IMG/VR virus record: IMGVR_UViG_3300032116_000310
Location: 1-49,953 of that record
Direction: 5' to 3' (one strand)
Origin: a virus
DNA: 49,953 nucleotides
Shown here: positions 9,324 to 18,124 of the stretch, piece by piece
Layout of the letters: every line of letters begins with the position of its first letter
How positions within the stretch are numbered: the stretch's first letter is position 1
Notes under the pieces: model-generated
Database searches by the model: none
Seen by the model: only the letters and a program-made list of their open reading frames with translations
What the model was told of the DNA's origin: nothing
Program-made: the position numbers and the translations under genes

Positions 9324-10078
9324 TGGTAACCACTCTAGGTCAAATATATGATGAACTGCTTTTCCGTGCGGGTAAGGACCTTCGCGGTGGGTTCATCACT
9401 CCAGATGACTTCAATAGGGCTATCAAGGTGATAAGCCAAAGGTACCTGAACACGTTAGTGGACAACTTTGAGAAGAGCAGGGAAATATCAAGTGACCTTC
9501 AGCCGTTTATCAAAACACTTGGTTCTCCTCAGTACCCAGCCATGAGTTTCACGCCTGTGATGCCTGGCAACCCCAAAAAGGGAGGGTACGCAGACATTCC
9601 TGAGGACATATGGTATGAGGCAGCATCAAGCTACCTTGAACTCATGAACGACGGGTGTTCTACCAGCGAGAACTACAGGTCTGTTGACTTTGTAAGTCAG
9701 CATGACTTTGATGCTAAGATGAGGAACTCCATTACAAGCCCAGTGGATAACCCGGGTGAGAATGACCCGATACTTGTTACAAGGAATAACAAGTACTTCT
9801 TGTACCCATTCTTAAACAGAATTTCGTTTACATACATTCGTAAACCGAACACTCCGTACTTTGACTATGATTTTATCAATGGGGTCGCTGTATATCTCCC
9901 GCCGGGATCAACTCACGTAAACAGTTCTGTTGAACCGCAGGGTTCCCCAAGCCTCAGCGTTGAGTTTGAGTACCCTGAGAGCACGGTCGATCACCTGACA
10001 GACATGATTAAAACCTATGTCGGTATCGGTAATGAGAATCAGTGGAATATTCAAACCCAAATGCCTAGCAAGGTATGA
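9323..10078 (+). CDS. Neck/ring protein 1 (portal-proximal), putative
   Basis: 251 aa. It is the first of three consecutive medium-sized proteins placed before the giant muzzle-like protein, the same order in which crAss-like and related podoviruses encode the ring proteins that stack under the portal. The N-terminus is helical and the middle and C-terminus are beta-rich. There is no catalytic motif. Tight coupling on both sides (TAATG with the previous gene, ATGA with the next) supports a fixed stoichiometric complex. Assignment is by synteny and size, not by a recognised domain. Confidence 0.5.
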   Translation: MVTTLGQIYDELLFRAGKDLRGGFITPDDFNRAIKVISQRYLNTLVDNFEKSREISSDLQPFIKTLGSPQYPAMSFTPVMPGNPKKGGYADIPEDIWYEAASSYLELMNDGCSTSENYRSVDFVSQHDFDAKMRNSITSPVDNPGENDPILVTRNNKYFLYPFLNRISFTYIRKPNTPYFDYDFINGVAVYLPPGSTHVNSSVEPQGSPSLSVEFEYPESTVDHLTDMIKTYVGIGNENQWNIQTQMPSKV

Positions 10079-10671
10079 TAACGAAGCGCCAAGCCATAGA
10101 GTTAGTTCAGCACAGACTCACGGGCGGAGATATCCCCGAGGATGTTCGCAGGCTGTATCCTAGATCAATAATAGCAAGGATCATAAACTTTGCCCTTTCT
10201 GATATTGTGACCAGGGATCCGTATGCGGCATCAGACATGGCTGTTCCGTATTCTTTTGACGTGAAGTCTGATGAGAGGGGGTACTACGTGGAGATGAATC
10301 CACAGCCCATGTCGGGTAGCTTTTCTATCTACACGGTTGAGGACCAGTCTGAGGCGGCAAGTGAATACCTTGTTCAAACGAAGGCGGAGTCATCGGCAAT
10401 GAAGGTGTTAAGGGGGGCCAATAAAAGTGCTGCAGTTCTTTACAAGAACCTGCTCAGGTTCAACAAGAAGCCAACTGGTTCGGTTACGATCACTATGATC
10501 CCTAATATATATCAGATGGAAGACGACGATATACTTGTTATTCCATCGGATGTGAATGGAGCTGGTGAGCTTGCCTTCTTTCAAATGTGCTTGCAGGCGC
10601 TTTCAAGCCAAGGGTTCCAGGATGACCTTAACAACAACTCTATAGACATTCAAGCGTTATCAAAGGGTTGA
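10075..10671 (+). CDS. Neck/ring protein 2, putative
   Basis: 198 aa. The N-terminus (ELVQHRLTGGDIPEDVRR) has the helical pattern I associate with ring/neck proteins of Bacteroidota podoviruses, followed by beta-rich sequence and a C-terminal helix (AELAFFQMCLQAL-like, residues ~165-180). It starts inside the stop of the upstream gene (ATGA), so is probably translationally coupled. The next gene is 18 bases downstream. Function inferred from order and size. Confidence 0.5.
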   Translation: MITKRQAIELVQHRLTGGDIPEDVRRLYPRSIIARIINFALSDIVTRDPYAASDMAVPYSFDVKSDERGYYVEMNPQPMSGSFSIYTVEDQSEAASEYLVQTKAESSAMKVLRGANKSAAVLYKNLLRFNKKPTGSVTITMIPNIYQMEDDDILVIPSDVNGAGELAFFQMCLQALSSQGFQDDLNNNSIDIQALSKG

Positions 10672-10689
10672 TAAAACTACACTTAGTCG

Positions 10690-11421
10690 ATGACAATAAA
10701 GGATATAAAATACATTGCAACATCAGCCCTGTACAGGCTTGGCAAGAATCCTACTGGTCGTGATTTGAACTGGATGATTCAGGTTGCCATAGACTACATG
10801 AGTGAAAAATCGCCGCTTGACGGGTCTGTGAGCCTAAAAACGGTTTATGCAAAGATTGATACAGGGGCGAGGGTGTACACGCTCCCGCCAGACTGTATGC
10901 GCATCTCTAAGATAGGGCTCAAGTCTGGAAGGAGGATATGGACCCTGACGCCGGACACGTCACTGACATTCCCTGAGCCTGTGTTTACGTGCGAAAGCGA
11001 CGCCACTGACCCCGTGATCATAGACGGCTACTATCCGTCGGGTTATTTTGGGTATTTTTACGGGTATCCAAACTACACAACTGGCGGGGGGAGGAATGAG
11101 AACTACTACAGGATTGATGGTAGGAACATTGTTTTTGACCACAACATACCCGATGGGCAGCTTGTTATTGAGTACTTTTCAAACGGCTCAAGCATTGATG
11201 AGAGGACATTGATTGATGCGGCATACGCTGAACCGTTTAGGCTTTATCTAATGAGTGAGTACTGTTTCCACAGGGGTAGTGCGGGTGATATGGCTAAGTA
11301 CAAAGAGCTGCAAATGCAGTACGAGGCCGCCCAATGGAGTGCCAACCTTTTGGTGAAGGCTCCCAGGTTGTATGAAATGATTGACGCTTTGGCGCAGAGT
11401 TCAGAACTTAATCTTGGATAA
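10690..11421 (+). CDS. Tail-tube/adaptor-like ring protein 3, putative
   Basis: 243 aa with an all-helical N-terminus (IKDIKYIATSALYRLG), a beta-rich, Tyr/Gly-rich middle (including GYFGYFYGYPNY) and a long C-terminal helix pair that would pack as a ring. This is the general plan of T7 gp11/P22 gp4-type adaptor proteins, to which the nozzle attaches. It lies directly before the 1436-aa muzzle-like gene with a one-base TAATG overlap. The fold assignment is inference from topology and synteny. Confidence 0.55.
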   Translation: MTIKDIKYIATSALYRLGKNPTGRDLNWMIQVAIDYMSEKSPLDGSVSLKTVYAKIDTGARVYTLPPDCMRISKIGLKSGRRIWTLTPDTSLTFPEPVFTCESDATDPVIIDGYYPSGYFGYFYGYPNYTTGGGRNENYYRIDGRNIVFDHNIPDGQLVIEYFSNGSSIDERTLIDAAYAEPFRLYLMSEYCFHRGSAGDMAKYKELQMQYEAAQWSANLLVKAPRLYEMIDALAQSSELNLG

Positions 11422-14400
11422 TGGATTTCAACGAAGAAATAATCTTTGCTGGGGGCATCAACACTGACGATGATCCACGATCAATCCCTAAGGGGGATTA
11501 CCGCGACATGAGTTACTGCAGGCTTGGTCCGGTGACTGGTGAGGGAGTTGCTGTCATTACCTCGTGGGGCACGGTTAACATCTCCAACCCAGAGCTTGAG
11601 AGTAGGGATGTTGTTATAGGTGCCACTATATGGGAGAGAAATGGTGGAAATTCAAGGTCTATAGTTTACTTCGTGTGTGCCTACGATGGGGACCACGAGG
11701 TGTGGGTTTACGACATAAATTCGGAGGCACACTCGCTTGCTCTGCAAAGCCCTGAGCTGAACTTCTCTGTTAACTTCCCTGTTTTCCATGCAAATACGTT
11801 CGACGACATACTGAAGTTTACAGACGGCAGGTGGGATGATCAGATGTATGTTGATGGGGATCGGGTCTTTAATCCTCCGTACCAAATTAACTTGGAAAAG
11901 GCGTTGTCAGGGTTTTATACTGGCGTAACGCTTAGGACGATTGATGCAATTAAATGGCCTCCGAACCCGCCCTATACGCAGTACATTACCGATGTAGACA
12001 GGAACGACAACAAGATATCTAAGAAGCTTTTCAAGTTCTGCATTCAGTACATTTACGAGAACAACGAGGTTAGTTCATGGTCGATGTACAGTAACCTGCC
12101 GTTGCCTGACCAGTCGGAGTTCGTTACAGGGTCAAACTGGCTTCGTACTAACTACGATAACGGGATTGCTATTACATTCGAAACAGGCCCCAAAGAGATT
12201 ATAGGCTTTAACATAGCTGTTCAGCAGTTTGACGAAAGCACCGGTGGCGCCGAGGGGCCGTTTTCTGTTTTTGCTGAATTCAATAAGGAGAGGGATGGGA
12301 TTTCAGACAACGAGAATTACACGGTCAATTTCTACGGAAACGTATCCACCAAAGTTGCCGTTGATTTCCAGAAAAATTATGACCGCCTTCCTATTTCGGC
12401 TCGTTGCCAAGAGTACCTTCCGACGAGTCAGGTAGCGTATATAAATTTCAGAGAGGGTTTCGATAAGATCGCAATTGATTCTCAGTCCGATTATATCATC
12501 AGGGAGGTTCAGTGGTCTGCGTTTGCGAATGTTTGGTTTACGGCTAGATGGGACGGCCCCGGTGGTGGGAACCTGGATACCGGCGTCGATGCGTGGAATG
12601 TCACGACCGAATTCCCCTACAGCGCAGGCATGGTCATAACACTCAACGGGCCGACGAGCATCCCTATTCTTCTGAGCTACATTGTGACTCAGCAGGACAT
12701 TGATGCAGCACTCGCTCTCCCGACGATTACCGATCGGAATGAGTACATGATTCAGTTGATCGGCGACTCGTTCATGGCTTCTCTTGGTCAGCCCGCCGGG
12801 ACGGTATCTCTTGTTGGAACTATTTTCAGATACTCTTTCACCCCGATCGCGAGCGACATCAACACGACTCAAAGCAAGCTGACCCGCCTCAATGACGCCC
12901 GGACATCCCTAAAGTCTGGTGCCACTCACCAGTTTGGGATAGTTTACGGGGACAGGGCTTTCAGGGACGGCACCGTTTATACTTCGGATCAGATGAATCT
13001 GTTTGTTCCGTTCTTTTACGACATCGACAGATCGTCTTTGTCCAAAGAATGGAACCCTTTTACTATTAATCCGAAAATCACCATCGGGCATGCACCTCCG
13101 GTCTGGGCCGACAGGTACTGGATTGTAGCGAAGCCGGCTACCGAGATATTGAGTTTTGGTCAGTACATGGTTTCGGTTGAAAACATATACGCAAACAGTG
13201 CTATAGTTTTAGATTCTGCAAGTCAAGACACTCGTTACAAGATAACGCTTGACAACAAGTACACTAACGTTTATAACATTGGGGCGACCATAAATCACGT
13301 TCCTCAGAAGGGTGATAAGCTAAGGTTTGTTAGAAGACGTTCCCCAGAGAGTTGGGATAACTTCAGTAACACCCTTGGCGGGTATGCGGAGTATGTTGAG
13401 GTGGATGTTTTGGATTACCTTCCCACTGACGGGGAGGGCGGAAGGCCAGTTGTTTATACTAGCCTGTTTAACATAAACCTGATTGAGAACTTTGACAGTA
13501 TCGATAACCCGGGCGGATACATTGTTGAGATATACACTCCTCGTCCGTTTGTTGACGATGACGGAGGCCTGTTTATTTCGGCTTGGAAGGACGTGACCGG
13601 TTCTATATCGGTTATTGACGCGCATACTCCAGACAGGAGACATGGTGCGCCATACGATTACACCGCTCAGTGCGTCGAGATAGCTCCTTTCAGCTACATA
13701 TTTTCCATGACCAGTGATCGCACTAATTTGGTCGGGCAGTCCTTTAATCTCGTTCTTTATTACAACGACGGATCTGTCGAAACAGTTAATTCCGAAGAGA
13801 TTATCGATGCTGAATACCGCGTAGAGGACAATATAACCTACATCACGTTTCTTAATCAGGATCCTCTCGATACCATTTCCTACATAACGCTGTCTTATAG
13901 CTCTTCTCAACAGGTGGGTGTTATTGCTTCTCCGGCCTACATCTACCCGTCATACGGAGACGTATACCTCAGGATGAGAAATTTTTGCACGGGGTATGCA
14001 GGCGGGGCGGGGATGTACTACTACTACATCGAGGACCCGCATTATTCCGACTACTGGCTGAGTGATGTTCACAATACCGGAAGAACAAGAATCGAATCTC
14101 CGACATTTAAGATGACGCACCGTAAGGCTGACGCCATCCACTCGAATCCTTACGGCGGCCCGAACAGCACTATTAACGGGACGTCGACCTTTGTGCTTGA
14201 CAACTCGAACATCATTCAGATGAACCCCTTTCACGGGGAGGTGACTCGAGCAATTATGGCTGGCAGGGAGGGTAAGACTCTGAAGTGCCTTCAGCCGTTT
14301 AAAGAGAACTCGGTGTACATTCAGTTCTACCCCAACGAGGTTGGATCGGATAGCTCTGTGAGGGTAAGCAAGGCCACGTTCGCTTCTTGGTTTGACTACA

Positions 14401-15731
14401 AGTCAAGGTTTGGAACCACGGCCCCTGGCTCTGTTGCGCTGCTCCCAAACGGCTCTATAGCGTACTTTGACCCGAACTCTGGGGTGTTTATCCTGTCTGA
14501 CACCAACGGTCAGAACGTGATCAGTGAGATAGACCCTGCAAGCGGAAACGACTTTAAGTTCAAAACCGAGACCAAGCGGATTGCTACAGAGTACTCAAAA
14601 ACGTCTGCATCTGACTGCCGTTCGTACGTGAACGAGCTTATGGGGGAGGTGGGATTTGCTTTTAAGCTGGTGAAGGACGACTCTGATTATTCTGGCGACA
14701 TAGTGTTCGCCAACGAGGGCGCTTCGGTTTTCCTTGCCTCTGGAACATATGCTGAACTCGCCGGGTTTGTTGGTCGCCAAATAACGTTTTACATACCAGT
14801 AGACGATCCTTTGGCTCCGCTTGTGACATTCACCACGTACATAGAGTTCGTCGAGGAGCCGGGCCTTATCGCACTGGGTATCGCAATATACATTCGGGAT
14901 CAATTCCCTGTAGGGAACAATGTTGGTCAGGCAACGTATTACATTCACCCGGAAACAGAGGTGAAGCACGTTGTTTTCGATTACTTAAAAATGAGGTGGA
15001 GATCAACATACTACTACCCGTTCATGCACTTTGTCAACTACGGACAGCTTCTGTTTGGGTGGGGGGACGAGTCGGAATTCTTTAAACACAATCAGAGGGA
15101 TTCTTTCACGTTCCACGATACCGAGTTTATTCAAAAGATAGCGTTTGTCTCCAACGAAGACCCGCTAAATGTAAAGAGGTATCAAAACTTTACTCAGCGC
15201 TCATCAAAGCCGTTTTTGGTTGAGGCAAGTTCAGAACCAAACCTCAGCTACACTAGCGGAATGTACACCTCCGTCCCAACATCAGAGATGGGGGTTTATG
15301 AGGGGTATGTAAGGGGTTACTACAAGAAGAACTTGTACGACCCCAAGTTTTTGAATTCAGCAGTCCCATCAACGTCTTTTGTTGGTATCGATCCCGACAC
15401 GGGGGACCTCATCACGGGGTGGAATGTTGATGGTGATTACACGGGATTGCTTGGTGTGAATGTGGTGGTTGTTCAGGTTAACGGCAACTTTTTAGGGACG
15501 GTAACGTCTGCCGTTTACAACAGCATTACAAACACAACGTTTATAGAGACTAGCTACGGGAACCCTGTAGAAACAGGGGTTTCAGGGTACTTGTACTCCG
15601 CCGATAAGGCCATGGCTGCTGGTGAAGACATGAGGTCGTACTACCTTACCCACGTGTTGAGTTATGACCCACTTTCAAACCAGAGCGGGGCACAAATATT
15701 CAATGTTGGAATTAAGGGGATACTTTCATAA
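11421..15731 (+). CDS. Tail nozzle / muzzle-like stabilisation protein
   Basis: 1436 aa, beta-rich throughout. The N-terminal block (FAGGINTDDDPRSIPKGDYR, residues ~10-29) matches what I recall of the start of crAss-type 'stabilisation' or muzzle proteins (GG-N-D-DPR-x-x-x-GDYRD pattern). Such proteins form a beta-propeller nozzle closing the short tail, comparable to T7 gp12. The body is repeated Tyr/Asp/Gly-rich beta strands without enzymatic motifs; the last ~100 residues contain the Gly/Val-rich end. It is packed between ring protein 3 (TAATG) and a GNAT-like gene. This is among the better-supported tail-module calls because both motif and position agree. Confidence 0.65.
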   Translation: MDFNEEIIFAGGINTDDDPRSIPKGDYRDMSYCRLGPVTGEGVAVITSWGTVNISNPELESRDVVIGATIWERNGGNSRSIVYFVCAYDGDHEVWVYDINSEAHSLALQSPELNFSVNFPVFHANTFDDILKFTDGRWDDQMYVDGDRVFNPPYQINLEKALSGFYTGVTLRTIDAIKWPPNPPYTQYITDVDRNDNKISKKLFKFCIQYIYENNEVSSWSMYSNLPLPDQSEFVTGSNWLRTNYDNGIAITFETGPKEIIGFNIAVQQFDESTGGAEGPFSVFAEFNKERDGISDNENYTVNFYGNVSTKVAVDFQKNYDRLPISARCQEYLPTSQVAYINFREGFDKIAIDSQSDYIIREVQWSAFANVWFTARWDGPGGGNLDTGVDAWNVTTEFPYSAGMVITLNGPTSIPILLSYIVTQQDIDAALALPTITDRNEYMIQLIGDSFMASLGQPAGTVSLVGTIFRYSFTPIASDINTTQSKLTRLNDARTSLKSGATHQFGIVYGDRAFRDGTVYTSDQMNLFVPFFYDIDRSSLSKEWNPFTINPKITIGHAPPVWADRYWIVAKPATEILSFGQYMVSVENIYANSAIVLDSASQDTRYKITLDNKYTNVYNIGATINHVPQKGDKLRFVRRRSPESWDNFSNTLGGYAEYVEVDVLDYLPTDGEGGRPVVYTSLFNINLIENFDSIDNPGGYIVEIYTPRPFVDDDGGLFISAWKDVTGSISVIDAHTPDRRHGAPYDYTAQCVEIAPFSYIFSMTSDRTNLVGQSFNLVLYYNDGSVETVNSEEIIDAEYRVEDNITYITFLNQDPLDTISYITLSYSSSQQVGVIASPAYIYPSYGDVYLRMRNFCTGYAGGAGMYYYYIEDPHYSDYWLSDVHNTGRTRIESPTFKMTHRKADAIHSNPYGGPNSTINGTSTFVLDNSNIIQMNPFHGEVTRAIMAGREGKTLKCLQPFKENSVYIQFYPNEVGSDSSVRVSKATFASWFDYKSRFGTTAPGSVALLPNGSIAYFDPNSGVFILSDTNGQNVISEIDPASGNDFKFKTETKRIATEYSKTSASDCRSYVNELMGEVGFAFKLVKDDSDYSGDIVFANEGASVFLASGTYAELAGFVGRQITFYIPVDDPLAPLVTFTTYIEFVEEPGLIALGIAIYIRDQFPVGNNVGQATYYIHPETEVKHVVFDYLKMRWRSTYYYPFMHFVNYGQLLFGWGDESEFFKHNQRDSFTFHDTEFIQKIAFVSNEDPLNVKRYQNFTQRSSKPFLVEASSEPNLSYTSGMYTSVPTSEMGVYEGYVRGYYKKNLYDPKFLNSAVPSTSFVGIDPDTGDLITGWNVDGDYTGLLGVNVVVVQVNGNFLGTVTSAVYNSITNTTFIETSYGNPVETGVSGYLYSADKAMAAGEDMRSYYLTHVLSYDPLSNQSGAQIFNVGIKGILS

Positions 15732-15742
15732 ATTTGCCTACG

Positions 15743-16177
15743 ATGAAGAGTAGCGTCAAAATAAGGTCTATTCTTGCCGCTTTTAAGGGGGACAAGGAGA
15801 TAGAGCTTTATTGCGACCCAAGTAACCCTGATAAAACGGATTCAGGAGTGGCTGTAGACACCTACAAGAAAATTATGGATTGGGAGTCTGTTAGCGAGGA
15901 CGGGGTTTTTAAAGACGTGGTTGTTGACGATAGAGTTGTTGGATTCATTTACACCATACCGGGGAGACTCGTGAGTTTTGGTGTAAACCCAAACTACAGG
16001 GTAAAGACTGTTCTCAAGCAGGTGTTTGAGTCCGTTGTTGATACCGTTGGCCCCGAGTTTGAGTGCTCGATGTGGTCTCGTAACGAAAGGGGTATAAAGT
16101 GGCTGCAGCGCTGTGGGATGAGTGTAGTTTACTCTGATGAAGAAATAACAAATTTAATCTACAAGGAATGCCGATAA
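15743..16177 (+). CDS. GNAT-like acetyltransferase-fold protein
   Basis: 144 aa from the ATG at 15743 (an in-frame TTG lies at 15734). The strand-helix order fits a GCN5-type N-acetyltransferase: a central strand with VVGFIYTIPG, a loop where motif A would bind acetyl-CoA (FGVNPNYRVKTVLKQ), and a C-terminal SRNERGIKWLQRCGM resembling the 'N..a..lyek.GF' GNAT motif. The usual Q/R-x-x-G-x-G/A loop is degenerate, so catalytic activity is doubtful. Podoviruses often carry a GNAT-like gene next to internal virion protein genes. It overlaps the next gene by 10 bases. Confidence 0.55.
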   Translation: MKSSVKIRSILAAFKGDKEIELYCDPSNPDKTDSGVAVDTYKKIMDWESVSEDGVFKDVVVDDRVVGFIYTIPGRLVSFGVNPNYRVKTVLKQVFESVVDTVGPEFECSMWSRNERGIKWLQRCGMSVVYSDEEITNLIYKECR

Positions 16178-16836
16178 CAGCAAGTATTATAGCAGGGGGC
16201 ATTGCAGCGGGTAAGGGGATTCAGTCCCTTATTCGTGCGAACCGTGCCAAGAAGGAGATAGAGGGCCTACAGAAGGGGCTCAAGGACCCCCGTTTTGAGA
16301 TGCCTAAAGAGATGATGCAGGCCTACGATGCTGCAAAGGCAATGCCTGTTTCAAGGAATATGCCGGGCTACGGCGCCATGCAGAACCTTATGGGGGTTCA
16401 GCAGGCCTCCGCCCTTGGGGATATTTCTAAGTACGGTACGGGTCTTGATGCCGTTGCCGCCCTTACAAACCTCGGGACTCAGGGTATGGCTCAGCAGCAG
16501 CAGATTGGTATTGAGAATGCGCAGAACTATCAATCCCAATTAGAGAACAGGCGGGCGAATATGGCGAATATGGCCTCTCAACTCGGCGAGTACAGGCAGA
16601 TGGAGTACGAGCAAAACGTCTTGAACCCCTTCTTGAGAACCAGTGCAGCTATTTCTGCGTTAAGACAAAAGAGGTATCAGGAGTCGAACTTGGCTTTCGA
16701 TGCTTTTGCGAATGTCGCAAGGGCTGGGGGCGGCATGATGGGGGGAATCGGGGGCAAAACCACGACAACTACGGGGAATACAGGCGAATTTGGTGAAACA
16801 GGAATAGATACAATTGAACCAATGCTTTACGGATAA
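16168..16836 (+). CDS. Small internal/ejection protein
   Basis: 222 aa. The N-terminus is a hydrophobic, Gly/Ala-rich segment (ASIIAGGIAAGKGIQSLI), followed by Ala/Gln/Met-rich helices (residues ~55-170) and a Gly/Thr-rich tail (GGGMMGGIGG and a Thr run). This layout is like T7 gp14 and other short ejection proteins that insert into the envelope at infection. It lies between the GNAT-like gene and a coiled-coil protein, all tightly coupled, ahead of the giant cargo genes. Function inferred from composition and order. Confidence 0.5.
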   Translation: MPITASIIAGGIAAGKGIQSLIRANRAKKEIEGLQKGLKDPRFEMPKEMMQAYDAAKAMPVSRNMPGYGAMQNLMGVQQASALGDISKYGTGLDAVAALTNLGTQGMAQQQQIGIENAQNYQSQLENRRANMANMASQLGEYRQMEYEQNVLNPFLRTSAAISALRQKRYQESNLAFDAFANVARAGGGMMGGIGGKTTTTTGNTGEFGETGIDTIEPMLYG

Positions 16837-18071
16837 TGGCAGTACCAAGTGCAGCAATAGTATACACAGGCGAGTCTGGTCAAATGGATGGATCAGGCAA
16901 AGGGGCTGCGTTCTTTGAACGTGGGGAGGCCTTAAACATAGCCGAGTCGGAGCTTGAAAGGGCTCGTGAATTAGCCAAGGAGGAGGAGGATAACAAGAAG
17001 GAGGCTAAGAGGCAGTGGCTCGACACAATACTTGCCCCCGAAGACCTTTGGCATGATGGGGAGGAGGAGGAGCTCAATGGTCTTATCTCTCAGTACGACG
17101 ACCTCGTTACGGGTTACATCAACTCTGGAACGGCGATGGAAGACCTTACCCCCGACCAAATAAAGGAGAAGAAGGCCCTTGAGAGGAAGATAGAAACCGC
17201 CCGTAAGCAGTCCGAGCAAAACAGGGCCTTCTACGACAATATTATGGGTCAGTACCAAAAGGATCCTGAGGGGTTGGTTTACGATAAGGAAAAGGCCCTT
17301 GCCCAGATTGAAGCATTTAAGAGTGCCGGTACAATAGAGGAGAGGAATAGACTTGCTAGACAGGGTGCCGAACTACCTAAGGTTTATGACTTGACGGGAG
17401 TGGTTGATGAGATTGCCAAGACGGTTCCGGAAACTGATCTGCCCAAGAACATGGTGGGTAAGGATAGAACCGCATTCGAGTCAAGACTCGACGCGTACCT
17501 GCTGAAGAGCCCTGAGGGTAAGGCTGTAGCAAATCAAATGGGGGGTTACGAGGACGCAAAAGAAGAAATCCTTAAGCAGTTTGACCAGTACTACAAGCCC
17601 AAAAAGAAGGAGGTTAAGTACACGGGGGGAGTAACAAGTAGGAAAGAGGAAAAGCCAGACTTTTCTTTTGACTTTAATGCGGGTCAGGGACAGTACAAGG
17701 GGGTTAACTTCAGGGCTGCTCACACACCAAACCAGCCGGATCAAACAGATCTTTTTTACACGTCTGGATACAACACGATTGCCCTTGATCCTAAAACCGT
17801 TGATTTGTATGACAGCGATGGTAACTTAAGAAGAGTAAGCGTTAAAGAGGTTTATCAAGGGCCGAACGGGACTGTAATTCGTGGTGTGGTTGATACAGGA
17901 AGAGGCTATGTTGAATCGGTTTGGATTGACTACTCAGATGTAAGGAATAGGAACGCGTTTTTAGGGGAGTACGGGGCTGATGCAAATGACATATTTAACA
18001 ATATTCGCGGGGGTGGCAGCGCTAATCAAAGCACGGACAACTCAGGCGTTACCTGGTTGAAACCCGATTAA
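16836..18071 (+). CDS. Coiled-coil internal virion protein, putative
   Basis: 411 aa. Residues ~30-150 are highly charged helices rich in Glu/Lys/Arg (e.g. ELERARELAKEEEDNKKEAK), a probable coiled coil. Residues ~150-260 are helical and the C-terminal ~130 residues are beta-rich (YKGVNFRAAHTP through GRGYVESVWIDY). No known catalytic motif. It begins in the stop of the upstream gene (TAATG) and precedes the 2639-aa polyvalent protein, so a role in the ejected core is the simplest inference. Confidence 0.45.
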   Translation: MAVPSAAIVYTGESGQMDGSGKGAAFFERGEALNIAESELERARELAKEEEDNKKEAKRQWLDTILAPEDLWHDGEEEELNGLISQYDDLVTGYINSGTAMEDLTPDQIKEKKALERKIETARKQSEQNRAFYDNIMGQYQKDPEGLVYDKEKALAQIEAFKSAGTIEERNRLARQGAELPKVYDLTGVVDEIAKTVPETDLPKNMVGKDRTAFESRLDAYLLKSPEGKAVANQMGGYEDAKEEILKQFDQYYKPKKKEVKYTGGVTSRKEEKPDFSFDFNAGQGQYKGVNFRAAHTPNQPDQTDLFYTSGYNTIALDPKTVDLYDSDGNLRRVSVKEVYQGPNGTVIRGVVDTGRGYVESVWIDYSDVRNRNAFLGEYGADANDIFNNIRGGGSANQSTDNSGVTWLKPD

Positions 18072-18124
18072 GCACATGGCAAAGAATAAAGTGCAGTAAC
18101 AACAATTACAAGACAAAAATATAA

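Noticed and set aside
12303-12872. 189-codon minus-strand open frame within the muzzle gene
   Set aside because: Shadow of a real coding frame; no start context or domain.
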